64,000 bases of DNA, from contig CAJZBQ010000052.1 in the NCBI GenBank assembly GCA_914767885.1, positions 94,501-158,500 on the forward strand. The letters are read 5' to 3'. Position numbers and translations under genes: made by a program. Positions 10,371 to 20,220 of this stretch are shown here, in pieces. The notes beneath the pieces were generated by a model. The model worked only from the letters and a program-made list of their open reading frames with translations, did no database searches and was not told the origin of the DNA. This stretch comes from Blepharisma stoltei (taxonomy: Eukaryota > Ciliophora > Heterotrichea > Heterotrichida > Blepharismidae). How positions within the stretch are numbered: position 1 is the stretch's first letter; every line of letters begins with the position of its first letter.

Positions 10371-11198
10371 ATGAGAGGGGAGTCAGAAGAAGCCTCAAAC
10401 TACCGAAAAAGTGATCAACGAAAAATAATTCAAATTTTGGATAATTATCAAGGAGAATTAGAAGATGGAGAAATCGAAAAATTGGATGGGATTTCTGACA
10501 AAGCTGATATGAAAGGAGAACTGGTCACCTTAATGTTTACAACTCATGCTATTTATATACTTGACCGGGAAGACTGGACTAATATCATTAGAAGAATAAG
10601 TTATAAGTCGATAAAAGCAGTAAGTCTAGCGGAGAAAGATATAGCCATACTGTTTCATATTGACCCAAATGATGAGAAATACGATGATATTTTAATATCC
10701 AGTGAAAGCTATTTTGATATCATTAAAGCAATGGAGCAGCTTCATTATGAGATAACAGGAAATTATATCAGCTGAAATACAGTTGCTTCTAAAAACGAAT
10801 TAGAGAACTTAATGAATAAGCCGCTTGCTGAACAATTTTCACAAGAAGATAAATTTTTAGCAAAAATAATAATGAAATACGGAGAAATAGGTGAAAAGAA
10901 ATTGAATTTCCAAGCCTGCTCAACCATTTTTGAGTCAAATGATTACGATAAATATTTCCTATTTACGAACAAGTCTGTTTATATACTAAATCACGATTTC
11001 ACGCTCGCAGTCAAACTTTTACTTGTAAATATCTATCAAATCGGCAAAAATTCACTGCAAAAATCAATCATTTTGTACAGTTCAAGCAAATCTTATTATG
11101 CCAAGCTACAATTAATGATATCCAAAGAAATAGCAGAAGCTGCTGTTTCAGCTGGAAATTGGAAAATAAAAGAAATAGATCTTGAAACTGAGCCTTAA
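10371..11198 (+). CDS. Protein with two TH1/PH-like repeats
   Basis: One frame of about 275 residues from ATG at 10371 (MRGESEEASN..), with TGA as Trp near 10773 (NYISWNTVASK). Two halves resemble each other: each has a strand pair ending in (T/N)xx(I/V)YIL followed by a basic/hydrophobic strand (first about residues 55-90, second about 195-235). This is the pattern of myosin-I TH1 or PH-like lipid-binding folds, but it is a fold-level guess. No motor domain is nearby. Confidence 0.65.
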
Positions 11199-11204
11199 AA
11201 ATAA

Positions 11205-13128
11205 TTATTTTAATCTAAATCTGTCATATTTATCAATGACTATTTTTCCTTTTTTCCAAACTGCTGCTATAGGAGGGTCTGCCATTTGGTAAATTAAATG
11301 TTCCCATCTTTCTGCTTTGATAAAGACTAAGTCTGCATATTTTCTTGGCTCAATTGAGCCATATTCTTGGCTTCTCCCCATGCTGGCTGCTGCATTTAAT
11401 GTTGAAGCTACAAGTGCTTCAGCCATACTGAGCCTGTAATTGACACAAGCCATGTGCATTGCTAAAGGCATTGACAAACACCACATATTAGGATTGAAAT
11501 CGGTCCCAATTGCGACAGGAACTCCATTAGCTATCATAGATCTTGCAGGGGGAGTTTTTAAGTGCAATAGATACTGAGTTGTAGGGAGAAGAACCCCAAT
11601 AACTCCAGCTTCAGCCATAAGAGGTATTGCTTGTTCACTTATGCTTCCTAAAATATATTTGCCTTAAATTTTAGCAGTATTTTTCTATTTATTATTAAGC
11701 TTATACTATCTTAATAGGATAAATTCTCTAAATGGCTCATAGCTCTCGCTTTAACGCTTGCAGCTAACACCCCACTTTCCAAATACTCTATTTCTTCTCC
11801 ATGGAAATTCGCCTCCAGTCCAATCCTTTTCCCAGCTTCCAAAATTGCTTTAGTTTCTTCTATTTCATATACATTTTTTTCACAAAATACATCAATCATT
11901 TCTGGGTTAATTTCACCGTTATCTTTTAACTGTTTTATCACAGGAATTTGGTGGTTTACTATATCATCCACCATCTCTTGTGCTGTTTTTCCTGGATTTA
12001 CCGCATGCCCTGGCAAATAAGTAGCCACAAGATCAATTGTATGCTCCTCATTCGCCTTTTTAATGACTTTCAGCATTTTTACTTCAGAGTCAAGCTCTAG
12101 CCCATACCCAGATTTGGCTTCTGCTAAAGTTGTGCCAAATGCGAGCATTCTGTCAAGTCGTGGTATCAATAAGTTATAGAGTTCTTCTTCAGAGCTTTCT
12201 CTTACATGAGAAGTTGTAAAAGTGATGCCCATAATTAAATATGGCGTCTCAACTTGGGGTCTGGCCTCTCGGCCAGACAGTTTCGAGCCCTATTTAATTA
12301 TATCCGGCAAGGTTTTGCCTAGCTATAGATGGACAGCAACATCAGGTAAGCAATTCTGGCAGTGTACAGAGCCTGATCCCAGTCCGTTCTCGGGTTAGGA
12401 TTTTACCTCGAGGGAAGAGGAGGCTTGGAGTTGGAAAGGAGAAGCCCAGCAGCGCCTACAGGTAATCCCTAGGCCATTCGGGCAAATCTCTAGCGAGAAA
12501 CCGGGAGTTTCGCCCCGGGCTACAAGTTTTCCTCTTTTGCCGAAAGTCGGCCAGAAATTCCATTTTTTGGAATTTCCCAGCAGACAACCCTCGTTGCAGA
12601 GAAAGTAGCTCAATCATGAGCCGTCGAAGCCGGAACATCGTGCAGGAGGCGCGCGTTGGAGATCAAAGCTAGTTGTCCCAGCAACTAGTGGCCCCGAGCG
12701 ACGAGAGTGTGGTGATAGTCCTGGAAGAGCAACCCCGTAGGAGACGTTAAACGTGATGGTTAATAAGTTAAGTTAAGTTAAGTAAAAGTGATGCCACCGC
12801 CTGCTGCTTGGATTTCCATATAAGATTTTCCTTCAAGCTTCATAGCGAATTCATGCACGCGATCACCAGAAAATACGACGTGAGTGTGGGCATCTACGAG
12901 TCCTGGGATGAGGCACATATCAGAGGCGTCATAGATTTCTGTGAAATTGTCTGGACTGTAGTGGGACAATATGTCATTGGAAGAGCCAAGCTCATAAATT
13001 CGTTCTCCTTGGATTATAATGGCTCCATCTTCAATAATGTGGAGGTTTGACATATCGGTGCCAATTTTAAAAGACTGGTAAGAGTCTGAAATGCAGACAA
13101 TTTGTCGGATGTGATTAATTAGGATCAT
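11205..13128 (-). CDS. hutI: Imidazolonepropionase (histidine catabolism)
   Basis: Cytosolic metal-dependent amidohydrolase that opens imidazolone-5-propanoate to formiminoglutamate. ATG at 13128; the N-terminal strands and LIPGLVDAHTHVVFSGDR give the metal-binding HxH motif. Later come AKSGYGL, TYLPGHAVNP, ANFHGEEIEYLESG, VLLPTTQYL and GTDFNP, all hallmarks of HutI. Two segments interrupt the gene: a retroposon at 12230-12795, inside GGITFTTSHVRE, and a 71-bp TA-bounded IES at 11651-11721, inside SHLENLGSISEQ. Without them the product is about 415 residues, normal for the enzyme. The gene converges on the two-repeat gene, whose stop lies only 6 bp away. Confidence 0.9.
11651..11721. other. 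Short IES, 71 bp, in hutI
   Basis: AT-rich, bounded by TA (11649-11650 and 11720-11721). Removal joins SHLEN-L-GSISEQAIPLMAEAG in frame. Confidence 0.8.
12230..12795 (+). mobile_element. Retroposon-like element, family A, in hutI
   Basis: 566 bp with the 14-bp direct repeat GTAAAAGTGATGCC on both sides (12216-12229 and 12782-12795). The 3' tail is (TTAAG)n. The 5' head has an outer stem ATAATTAAATA (12231-12241) with TATTTAATTAT (12291-12301) and a perfect inner hairpin GTCTGGCC-TCTC-GGCCAGAC (12259-12278), followed by a box B-like GTTTCGAGCCC. The body is alignable with the copies at 25749 and 41981. Confidence 0.85.
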
Positions 13129-13285
13129 TTTTATTATAAAAGAGCAGCCAGTTTATAATGATTTTATTTTATATAGAATAGAAGTATTATTTTTGCTATT
13201 TCAAAAATATATGATAATAAGCCAAGATAATAAGAAAATGCTTATTATTTTGATAAAAAATAAATTCAATTAGTACAGATTATAT

Positions 13286-15104
13286 ATGGCTGGTCTTTTT
13301 GACTTTTTTAAAATTGAAGACGGTGTGGCTGATGACCCTGACATTGAGCTTCGAAACCCTACCCAGCCCAAACGTAAGCGAAATCGAGAAAACTACCGCA
13401 AGAAAAACCGCGAGCTAAAAGAAGCCCATGATCTCAGTACTCTCAGCAAGCCCATTGGCCGAGAAAATGACTCTGGAAATAGAGAATACAAATGACGACT
13501 CATTGACCTGACCCCTGAAAGAATCCAAGAACTGACAACCCAAATGATTTTTCGGCTTGGCGAAGGAAAAGGAACTGCATACTATATGTTAGGTATAAAT
13601 GATGACGGAATTCCAATAGGGATTTCTCCTGAAGAAATGAAAGAGTCTCTCAGCAATATCGAGGCCATCAGTTCTTCAGCGAACGCTGAAATGAGAGTCC
13701 TCCGCACTGAAAGAGGCATTGATGGCGAAGTTGCTGAAGTCATGGTCAGCAAGTCAGACAGGGAGACTGTCATCATGGACATCAGGATCATTCTGCTTGG
13801 CAAAGGAGGAAACGGGAAAAGCACACTAATTGGAGTCTTGACACAAGGCAAAAAAGATAATGGGAAAGGCTTGGCAAGAATGAATATATGTAAGCATAAG
13901 CATGAAGCACTGATGGGAAGAACTTGTTCAGTAAGCCAACATATTTTAGGATTTGACAGCCATGGGGATGTCACTAATTTTACGCATGGATACAGGAATT
14001 CTTCAAATTATATACTTGATAAGTCCTCAAAAATTATTACACTGATTGATCTGGCTGGGAGCGAAAAGTATGCAAATGCTGTGGTGTCTGGGATGTGCAG
14101 CCAGATCCCTGACTATGCTTTGCTAATTTTGGACGCCGCGTCTGGGTTTGATGAAATTTCTTTGGAGCATTTAAAATTGGCTGAGGCACTAAAACTCCCT
14201 TTGATGATTGTTATTACTAAAGTGGATAAAGCAAGCCAAGAAGAGCTCAACCGAACGCTAGACCAGCTAGATATATATGTAAAAGCCCTGAAAACCCATA
14301 TAACTAATAATGAAGATATTGTTTTGATTAGCAAAATGTTCACAGAAGTTGGCCTTGTCCCGATTTTTCAAGTCTCCTGTGTGACTGGGATGAATTTATG
14401 CTGATTAAAAGAATTAATGCAGATTTTTTATATGAAAATAATGGTATTATTAATAGTGGCCTGGTATAGACATTTTAGGAAATTTTCTGAACTGTTTGCC
14501 TGTCTCAGATTCATGAGACAAAGAATCTGAAGCAGAAACAGAATTTTATATTGAAAGAGGCATAGAAAAGGACGGGAAAAAAATACTCGGAGGGGTCGTT
14601 GTAAAAGGCAGCATTAATAAAGGCCAGAAAATGCTGCTGGGCCCTAATGATGAAGGAAGGTTCAGTATCGTCCAAATAAAAAGCATTCACTGTAAGCACG
14701 TCCCTGTCACAAGTGTCAGGGCAGGCCAATTCTGTGCATTTCAAGTTTACAACTGTGGAGAAGTCCGGTCAGGGATGGCCTTATTACACATAAATTCAAC
14801 CCCTCGGGCTGCTTTTGAGTTTCAATGTGAAATAACTCCTATTGATAATGTAAATGGGGTTAGGAAGCTTAGCAATAATTACACCCCTTTAATTCATACG
14901 CAATTTATTAGACAGTGCGCAAGGGTGATTAGTGAAGAAGCTGAAGAGCCTATCGAAATTTTCCCAAACAAAGCCACAGTTTTGAAGCTAAGGTTCCTTT
15001 ACCATCCAGAATACATTGTTCCTGGGACTAGACTTATGGTGAAAGATACCTTCATGACTGCGATAGGAAAGATTTTAAGTGTGGAATATATTAATTTCTC
15101 ATAA
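13286..15104 (+). CDS. GTPBP1: GTPBP1/2-like translational GTPase
   Basis: Cytosolic GTP-binding protein of the GTPBP1/GTPBP2 family (EF-Tu-like; in animals linked to mRNA turnover and ribosome rescue). The basic N-terminus is followed by MIFRLGEGKGTAYYMLGI, as in the family. The G domain has P-loop GKGGNGKST, then LIGVLTQGKKDNGKGLARMN and HKHEALMGRTCSVS, DxxG as DLAGSEKY and G4 as TKVD. The beta-barrel part has YIERGIEKDGKKILGGVVV and PNKATVLKLRFLYHPEY. TGA is Trp at 13493, 14401 and near 14517. The frame breaks once, at 14428-14485, where a short segment must be removed. The P-loop (GKGGNGKS) departs from the family GNVDAGKS but keeps the GxxxxGKS/T form. Confidence 0.87.
14441..14468. other. 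Candidate 28-bp mini-IES
   Basis: Removing 28 bp between two ATA repeats (14438-14440 and 14466-14468) joins LMQIFYMKI to DILGNFLNCLPVSD in frame. A 15-nt GT..AG segment (14463-14477) overlaps, so an intron-based solution is possible but does not by itself restore the frame. Confidence 0.4.
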
Positions 15105-15226
15105 AATAATATAATATTTTAGGGCATTTTGGTAGAAAATCGAGCTTAGCTTGCCTTTGTAAATTTCGGTTTTTTTAGGGATATAGTAATTTTGCCAATT
15201 AAATATAATAACCTGGCGCCATTATA

Positions 15227-16249
15227 ATGGAAATTCAAGAAATCGTCTTGCAGATTATTTATCAATCAGTTGAAAAGTCAGAAGCTTCTAATGTAATACT
15301 AGACTACTCATCAAGTTTTAAAAAGAAACGAAAAATCAAAAGAGTTCCTAAACAAGAGCCAGCCAAAAAGCAAGAAAATGAAAATGGGCTCACCCCTTTA
15401 GCTGATATTTTAAATTTAGACCCGAACTACAGCTGTAACCCTTTAATTGATGGCGTAAATCCTCGAGTAAGAAAAATTGAAGTAAACGAAGTTATTGAAA
15501 TTCCTGAAAATCTTGATATTACCTCAGAAGAAATGAGCCTGAGAAAATACATGGACACTAAAAGATGGTTTTGTATGTCAAGACCACAATACCCCAAATC
15601 ATGTGGTATCACTTCTCTAGTCTCTTGCTGGAACTTTTTATATAGCAATTTAGGACATGGAAATCTGCAACCTTTATCTCAAGAAAAAGCTCTAATAATT
15701 TTAGGAATTGAACCGCCTTTTCATGATATAAGGTTTGGGCCTTTTACGGGTAATAATACACTTATCAATTGGTTCAATATTTTGAATTTGCATTTTGGGG
15801 TAAAAGGAAATGCTCATTTCTTTTGGAAACTCCATGGGAAAAATAGGACTGAAGGAATTGATAAAGACCAAGCGCTAAAAGGCCTTATAGAAGGGCTGAG
15901 ATCTACAAATAAGACTTATATTTATCATTGTTATAACCATTATATGTGCCCAATTGGATACGAGCTTTCTCCAATGATACCAAGTGACGCTTATAAAAAA
16001 TTAAACCAAATCAATCCTAGCGACATAAGACCTTTTATTATAATTGGAGAATGCTCAAAAACCAGCCCAATCTTTCATGCAAAGAAATGGGATGATATTG
16101 TGCTTGATATAGACCAGCAAAATCCTCATTTTTATAATATAAGAAAGCCTGAGCTAGGAGTGCAGTCTTATCAGTCTGAGACACTTGTTTCAGGAAAAAA
16201 ACTGGGCGGGAACATGCATTGTTTGATTGCTTTTGAAAGAATTGATTAG
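15227..16249 (+). CDS. BIVM: BIVM homologue
   Basis: Complete 340-residue frame without insertions. From residue about 115 it carries the diagnostic BIVM core: RWFCMSRPQYPKSCGITSLV, SCWNFLYSNLGHGNL, ILGIEPPFHDIRFGPFTGN, a YIYHCYNHYMCPIGYE segment, KKWDDIVLDIDQQNP and a C-terminal GGNMHCLIAFERI. The N-terminal 60 residues are basic (KKKRKIKRV), a possible nuclear signal. BIVM is known from vertebrates and scattered protists and its biochemical role is unknown; the conserved Cys and His residues in the core suggest a cysteine-peptidase-like fold, which is speculation. Confidence 0.88.
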   Translation: MEIQEIVLQIIYQSVEKSEASNVILDYSSSFKKKRKIKRVPKQEPAKKQENENGLTPLADILNLDPNYSCNPLIDGVNPRVRKIEVNEVIEIPENLDITSEEMSLRKYMDTKRWFCMSRPQYPKSCGITSLVSCWNFLYSNLGHGNLQPLSQEKALIILGIEPPFHDIRFGPFTGNNTLINWFNILNLHFGVKGNAHFFWKLHGKNRTEGIDKDQALKGLIEGLRSTNKTYIYHCYNHYMCPIGYELSPMIPSDAYKKLNQINPSDIRPFIIIGECSKTSPIFHAKKWDDIVLDIDQQNPHFYNIRKPELGVQSYQSETLVSGKKLGGNMHCLIAFERID

Positions 16250-16383
16250 CTGAGTTTTTACCTAATTACTAAATTACTTTTAAGAATTTATTGGGTTTTG
16301 GGATTTTATTATTATTTTTAGCATGGTTTACCCCATTTCTTATTAATTCAGACTATTGTTGATATTAATCTAATATTGATGGT
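16250..16383. other. Convergent intergenic spacer
   Basis: Short AT-rich spacer between the BIVM stop and the minus-strand CCT gene stop; nothing else seen. Confidence 0.35.
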
Positions 16384-16985
16384 TTATATATTTCGCTTCT
16401 CATTGCTGAGAGGCAAGGAAACATTATTTCTTTCATTTTCTAGGCCCTTAAGCGCTTCAGCTTGAACTTTTGTGACAAATCTTCCTTTAATTCTTATTCT
16501 GCTGTCAGCGACCCTTTTTCTGCAAGCATAAGCAATTCTCTTCGAAAAGGTTCTCTTTTTTCTTTTTTCTAACTTCTTTTACCAATTAAATCATATTATA
16601 GTGATATAATTTATTGTTTTTGTATGAAAAATTATTTAACAAAACCAAAATTTAATAATTTTATAATAAAATCTTTGATATAATTCTTTATAATAAATAA
16701 GAGGTGTAAATATTTTTCTATTTTCAATCTGCGCTCTTCTAGCGTTAAAGTCCCAATCTTTTTTGTGTTATCATATATAATTTGCGGCTTTGGCAAAAAC
16801 TGGCTTTCTAGATCAACTTTCTCATTTTGATTTTTAAATTGCATCTCGACGTTTTCTGGGTTCATCATAGGATAGTAGTCAAAAGATTGAGCCATAAGAC
16901 GTCTCATTTCTTGTGGGTCTTTGGGCATAAGGCTAAGTGAACCTGACAAAACGCAAAGTTTTTTTTTCTCGCTTTTTACAACCAA
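16384..16985 (-). CDS. CCT-motif protein, C-terminal part
   Basis: Minus-strand frame ending at 16384. After removing a 137-bp TA-bounded IES (16572-16708) it reads LEERRLKIEKYLEKRKKRTF and then SKRIAYACRKRVADSRIRIK-GRF. This is a textbook CCT motif (CONSTANS/TOC1 type), a DNA- and partner-binding nuclear-targeting motif, near the C-terminus as usual. Upstream is an acidic, Met/Phe-rich stretch. No convincing start codon is present: the first ATG is at 16928, and the frame is open to about 16994. The N-terminal half is probably the fragment at 18480-18763, separated by a repeat-filled gap. Likely a transcriptional regulator. Confidence 0.78.
16572..16708. other. IES, 137 bp, in CCT-motif gene
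   Basis: TA-bounded (16570-16571 and 16707-16708). Removal restores KIEKYL-EKRKKRTF exactly where the CCT motif is most conserved. Confidence 0.82.
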
Positions 16986-17059
16986 ATTAACGGCTTAGTT
17001 TTTTTAATGAAAGAAAGTGTGCGAACTGTGAAAAAACATTCAAGACTGAAAAGTGTGGA

Positions 17060-17230
17060 TTCTTTTAATTATTATAATTAAATCTCTAGCTAATTCTATT
17101 AATCTTTAAACAGCTTACGGTATTTAAATTGCTCACATAACAAAAAACACAATTTTTTCAAATTAAATTAATTTATTTTAGATTGGGAATTTTTAAATTT
17201 CGAAAAAAAATTATCCAGAAAAAGTATTAC
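17060..17230 (-). repeat. Degenerate family 1 MITE remnant
   Basis: Contains AATCTCTAGCTAATTCT, then a degraded match to the interior of intact elements (TTAAATTAATTTATTT, TTTCGAAAAAAAA). The GC-rich ends are missing. It lies in the gap dividing the CCT-motif gene. Confidence 0.5.
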
Positions 17231-17244
17231 CTTAGATCCTGCGT

Positions 17245-17425
17245 AAAAGTCGCCCTTCTAACTTACGGTGCTGGCTAGGGTATCAACAGTTGTGAAGTCA
17301 ACTCCAAAAGTTAACAAGTAAAATCTATAGTGTGACTTGCCAGCTGGCAGATTTGACTTGGCCACTGTTTCTCCCTTAAGTTTGGAAGGGCCTTGGCTAT
17401 AATATAGCAAGTAATAATTTATACT
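17245..17425. repeat. Unclassified GC-richer repeat
   Basis: About 180 bp that resembles 19910-20095 in order of short blocks (GTGNNACTTG, a GGCA..GACT block and a terminal GGCTATA). Possibly a third short retroposon family. No flanking duplication found. Confidence 0.35.
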
Positions 17426-17434
17426 TTTTGCTTA

Positions 17435-17823
17435 CTCTCCCCCCCCCCCTCCGTGAGCGAACAAAAAAATTTTGTTCGCTCACGGAGGGGGGTTAATTTT
17501 TTTTTTTAAAAAAAAATTTATATATAAATTTTATAAAAAATATTTTTTTCGAATTTAAAAAAAATCCTAATTTGCAAAAATTGGGAAGCAAATATTAATT
17601 TAATTTATAAAATTTATGTTTTAAAACGCAATTTGTTTTAAAAATTAAACAGAATTAGCTCTAGATTTCATTATACTAATTATCACTTATATATCAAAAT
17701 TTTTTTCCATTAAAATTTTTTCTATTAAAAAAATTTTTGTTCACTCACGGAGGGTGGGTTTTTGGTCAAAAAATGGCGATTTTTCTAATGGTTTTGTTCG
17801 CTCACGGAGGGGGGGGGGAGTTA
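17435..17823 (+). mobile_element. Family 1 MITE, intact, 389 bp
   Basis: TA-bounded (17433-17434 and 17822-17823). The left end is CTCTC(C)n followed by CCTCCGTGAGCGAAC and its inverted copy, GTTCGCTCACGGAGG, making a hairpin. About 70 bp inside the right end is GTTCACTCACGGAGGGTGGG, and the right end itself is GTTCGCTCACGGAGG(G)n AG. Near-identical to the copies at 56333, 57696 and 63760, so recently active. It lies in the gap of the CCT-motif gene. Confidence 0.9.
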
Positions 17824-17894
17824 GTTTATTCTGCAGCGTTTTCTGCTTATATTATTTATTATTTTTTAGATTGGTTTAGCAGCTTTAATATACA

Positions 17895-18415
17895 TTAAAA
17901 TGGCATGATTACCAACCTACCCTCTTAACTCCTGTAGCCAACATCCCAAGGGTACGCAGGGACCTTGAGGAAGGGAGATGGCGTTCAAGAAGGTGCATTC
18001 GGCTGGATTTTTCTTGTCCGCAAGCTTTACTCCAATGTCAAGTTTCTGCCTGATTGGGAAATGGGTCAAGATATTGGAAAGGGGTCTCCAAGCAGAGCTA
18101 TTGGCGATCGTGCTGGCCAACAGGGACTATTACCCAGCGTGGAACCAGGAAATGCGCCCTGGGCTACGAATTTCAATTTTGGCCGAGAGTCGACCAGAAA
18201 AGTCAATCCTTTTGAATTTTCAATGGTGGGCAACCCTGTTAACGTACAGCACGGTGACGCAAATCATCCGACTACCGGGTAGCGAGTGCAGGCCCTAGTC
18301 CAGCAGGAGTAGCCTTCGCAATTTCGTGAAACTCGAACTGTCTAGCAAGCAGAGAAGCGCTATAGGTGGAGGTAGTCCTTATGGGATTATAAAGAACTTT
18401 TCTATAAGTCTTAAT
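17895..18415 (+). mobile_element. Retroposon-like element, family A
   Basis: GC-richer block starting near ATGGCATGATTACC and alignable with the element at 21357 (CTGTAGCC, then TTCGGCTGGATTTTTC, then GCGCCCTGGGCTACGAATTT). A weak repeat, ATTTTTAGATT, occurs near 17867 and 18419 and may be the target duplication. Short open frames inside it look fortuitous. Confidence 0.6.
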
Positions 18416-18479
18416 AACATTTTTAGATTTTTTTTTCTTCCGAAATTTTTATTTACTTTTAAAAATTTCAAGGTCAATT

Positions 18480-18763
18480 TGACAGTAAAAATCAATATAA
18501 AAAATGCACACTGCATTTTCAGGGCCACCCATAAGGCTGGGATCCAGCATAAAAAGAAAATTTGGATCCCAAGACTCCATCTCGGGTACTGGCATCATAA
18601 AGTTGTCAATCATATCTTCTCGTTTGGGCATTTCTGGGTTTTCTGAGTCAAGAAAGAAGCCAGGGAAAAAGATTTGGGCCATTTCAGGTGGAACAAAAGG
18701 CGGCTCCTGTCCATCTGTTTCAAAGGCATCACGTTCACCTAAGAATGAATTGGGATCAAACAT
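18480..18763 (-). CDS. Acidic N-terminal fragment, probably of the CCT-motif gene
   Basis: ATG at 18763 opens an acidic, Pro/Phe/Met-rich sequence (MFDPNSFLGERDAFE.., PEMAQIFFPGFFL, MMPVPEMESWDPNFLFMLD). The frame then runs into an AT-rich tail and stops at 18449 with no natural C-terminus. The composition fits the activation-type N-terminus of a regulator, and the next gene fragment on this strand is the CCT-motif segment that lacks a start. I infer that they are one gene split by about 1.5 kb containing a MITE, a MITE remnant and a retroposon. The junction is not determined. Confidence 0.55.
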
Positions 18764-19257
18764 AATGATAAATTATTATATTATCCCTATATATATAAAT
18801 TATAAGTCTTTATTTTATATGTAAATATTTATAAATGCTTAAGACTATTCATATTTCGACTATATAATTCTTTTTTTATGAGGACTTTTCTTATTGAAAG
18901 GCCTTAATTAGTTAAATTTGGATTACGGTGAAGAAAAGGGTTATTGTTTGTGGTGTTTGTTGCAAGTTGCATGATTGGCTAATAACTTATAAATATGAGA
19001 TATTTTGAAAATGCAGTCAAATTCGTGGAGTTGAAAGGCAAAATGGATTCCAGAATTAATCCCTAAAATTATAAGGAGTATTACTGGGCATCTGAAAAAT
19101 AAAATTCATATTGTAGCCTAAACTAGTTAATGCTAAAGCCTTGGTCTGGCAAATATTTTAATAACGAGATATTAGTTTTTCTGTTTCGCTTAATTTTTGA
19201 TAGTCCCATAATGATTTTACCAAAATTCTCAAATTCTGTATAAAGATTTTGAACACC
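18764..19257. other. Intergenic, no gene seen
   Basis: About 490 bp between two divergent starts (18763 minus, 19258 plus). AT-rich; I see no repeat or RNA gene. It presumably carries both promoters. Confidence 0.4.
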
Positions 19258-19902
19258 ATGGTAAAAAAGATATAGGCTGAACGACTTCTTAAAGATTCTG
19301 AAAAATTCAAAGACATGCCTTTAACCTTCCAAAAAATCCAAGACTCAGGCCTAATGAGCTCTCTCTATGATATAATTTCTGCAGCTCATGACCAGCTAAA
19401 AGAAAACCAGGACTCTCAAGATTTATTTAAAGTAATTGCAAGTATGCTAGTAGACGAAGTTTGGATTTCTAAAGAAAAAGCTAGGATTGCGTCAAGGCAG
19501 TCCACGCCTAGAGAAGAAATGGCGGCAGTGCAGCATTTTCCAAATGAAGAAACCCAGCAAATGTCTATGCCATTACATAGTGTAACTTCTGCAAGGAGTC
19601 ATCAAAGCATGAAAAGTTCAATCTCACAACAAAGTTTGAGGACTTTGGGAAAGGAAGAATTAAATGTAAGAAAAAATTAGTCAGAGTTCTCTTATGGGAG
19701 AGGGTATTCTTTTGGAACTGACCCGAAATCTAAGCCAATTACCACAGCGATACCCGGACCTGGGACTTATAACCCGAAGCCAAGTAATAGGGCAAGCTCT
19801 CCTAGGGTTTCTATGGGGAAATCAGCCAGGCCTGAGCATTTTGTAAAGGAAACTTCGCCAGGAAATCTATATACGCCAAAATATCACTATTTATCAAGAT
19901 AA
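19258..19902 (+). CDS. Sperm-tail PG-rich repeat (SHIPPO/STPGR) protein
   Basis: ATG at 19258 followed at once by a 15-nt intron (19261-19275, GTAAAAAAGATATAG); a second 15-nt intron at 19666-19680 (GTAAGAAAAAATTAG). The spliced product is about 205 residues: a helical N-terminal region (MAERLLKDSEKFKDM..), a Ser/Gln-rich linker, then GRGYSFGTDPKSKP and IPGPGTYNPKPSNRASS, which is an STPGR repeat, and a final LYTPKYHYLSR. STPGR proteins line axonemal microtubules, fitting a ciliate. Both introns have the minimal heterotrich form. Confidence 0.82.
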
Positions 19903-19909
19903 ATTATGG

Positions 19910-20095
19910 AACAGAGCTTGCTTTGGATCGCCCTGGGCTACACCTTGCTGCCTCAATCTATGGTTTGGCTTAGACAGTAGCAATTGCCAAGTTTTACCTA
20001 CAGTTTGATAAGTGAAAATATAGTGACACTTGTCAGGCGGCAAAGACTAGCCCAGAGTGACTCAAAGTAGACACTGGGCTATATTTAAATACTAT
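19910..20095. repeat. Unclassified GC-richer repeat
   Basis: About 185 bp between the STPGR gene and the AT-rich 3' flank of the next gene, weakly alignable with 17245-17425. No clear target duplication. Confidence 0.35.
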
Positions 20096-20220
20096 CAATT
20101 CTTATATTTATTATAAAAATAATAATTTATTTTTAGTTAAAACGCGCAGAATTTTTACAGTAAAATAGCTATAGAGAAAAATCTTTTTATATAATTAAAT
20201 CTAATAAAAATTTATAGTAA

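Noticed and set aside
12395..12638. Minus-strand frames of 60-72 codons in the hutI insertion
   Set aside because: Same retroposon family; not conserved with the other copies.
17435..17480. Possible transcription terminator (perfect GC hairpin with T run)
   Set aside because: The hairpin is the terminal arm pair of the MITE and recurs wherever the element occurs, inside genes as well as between them.
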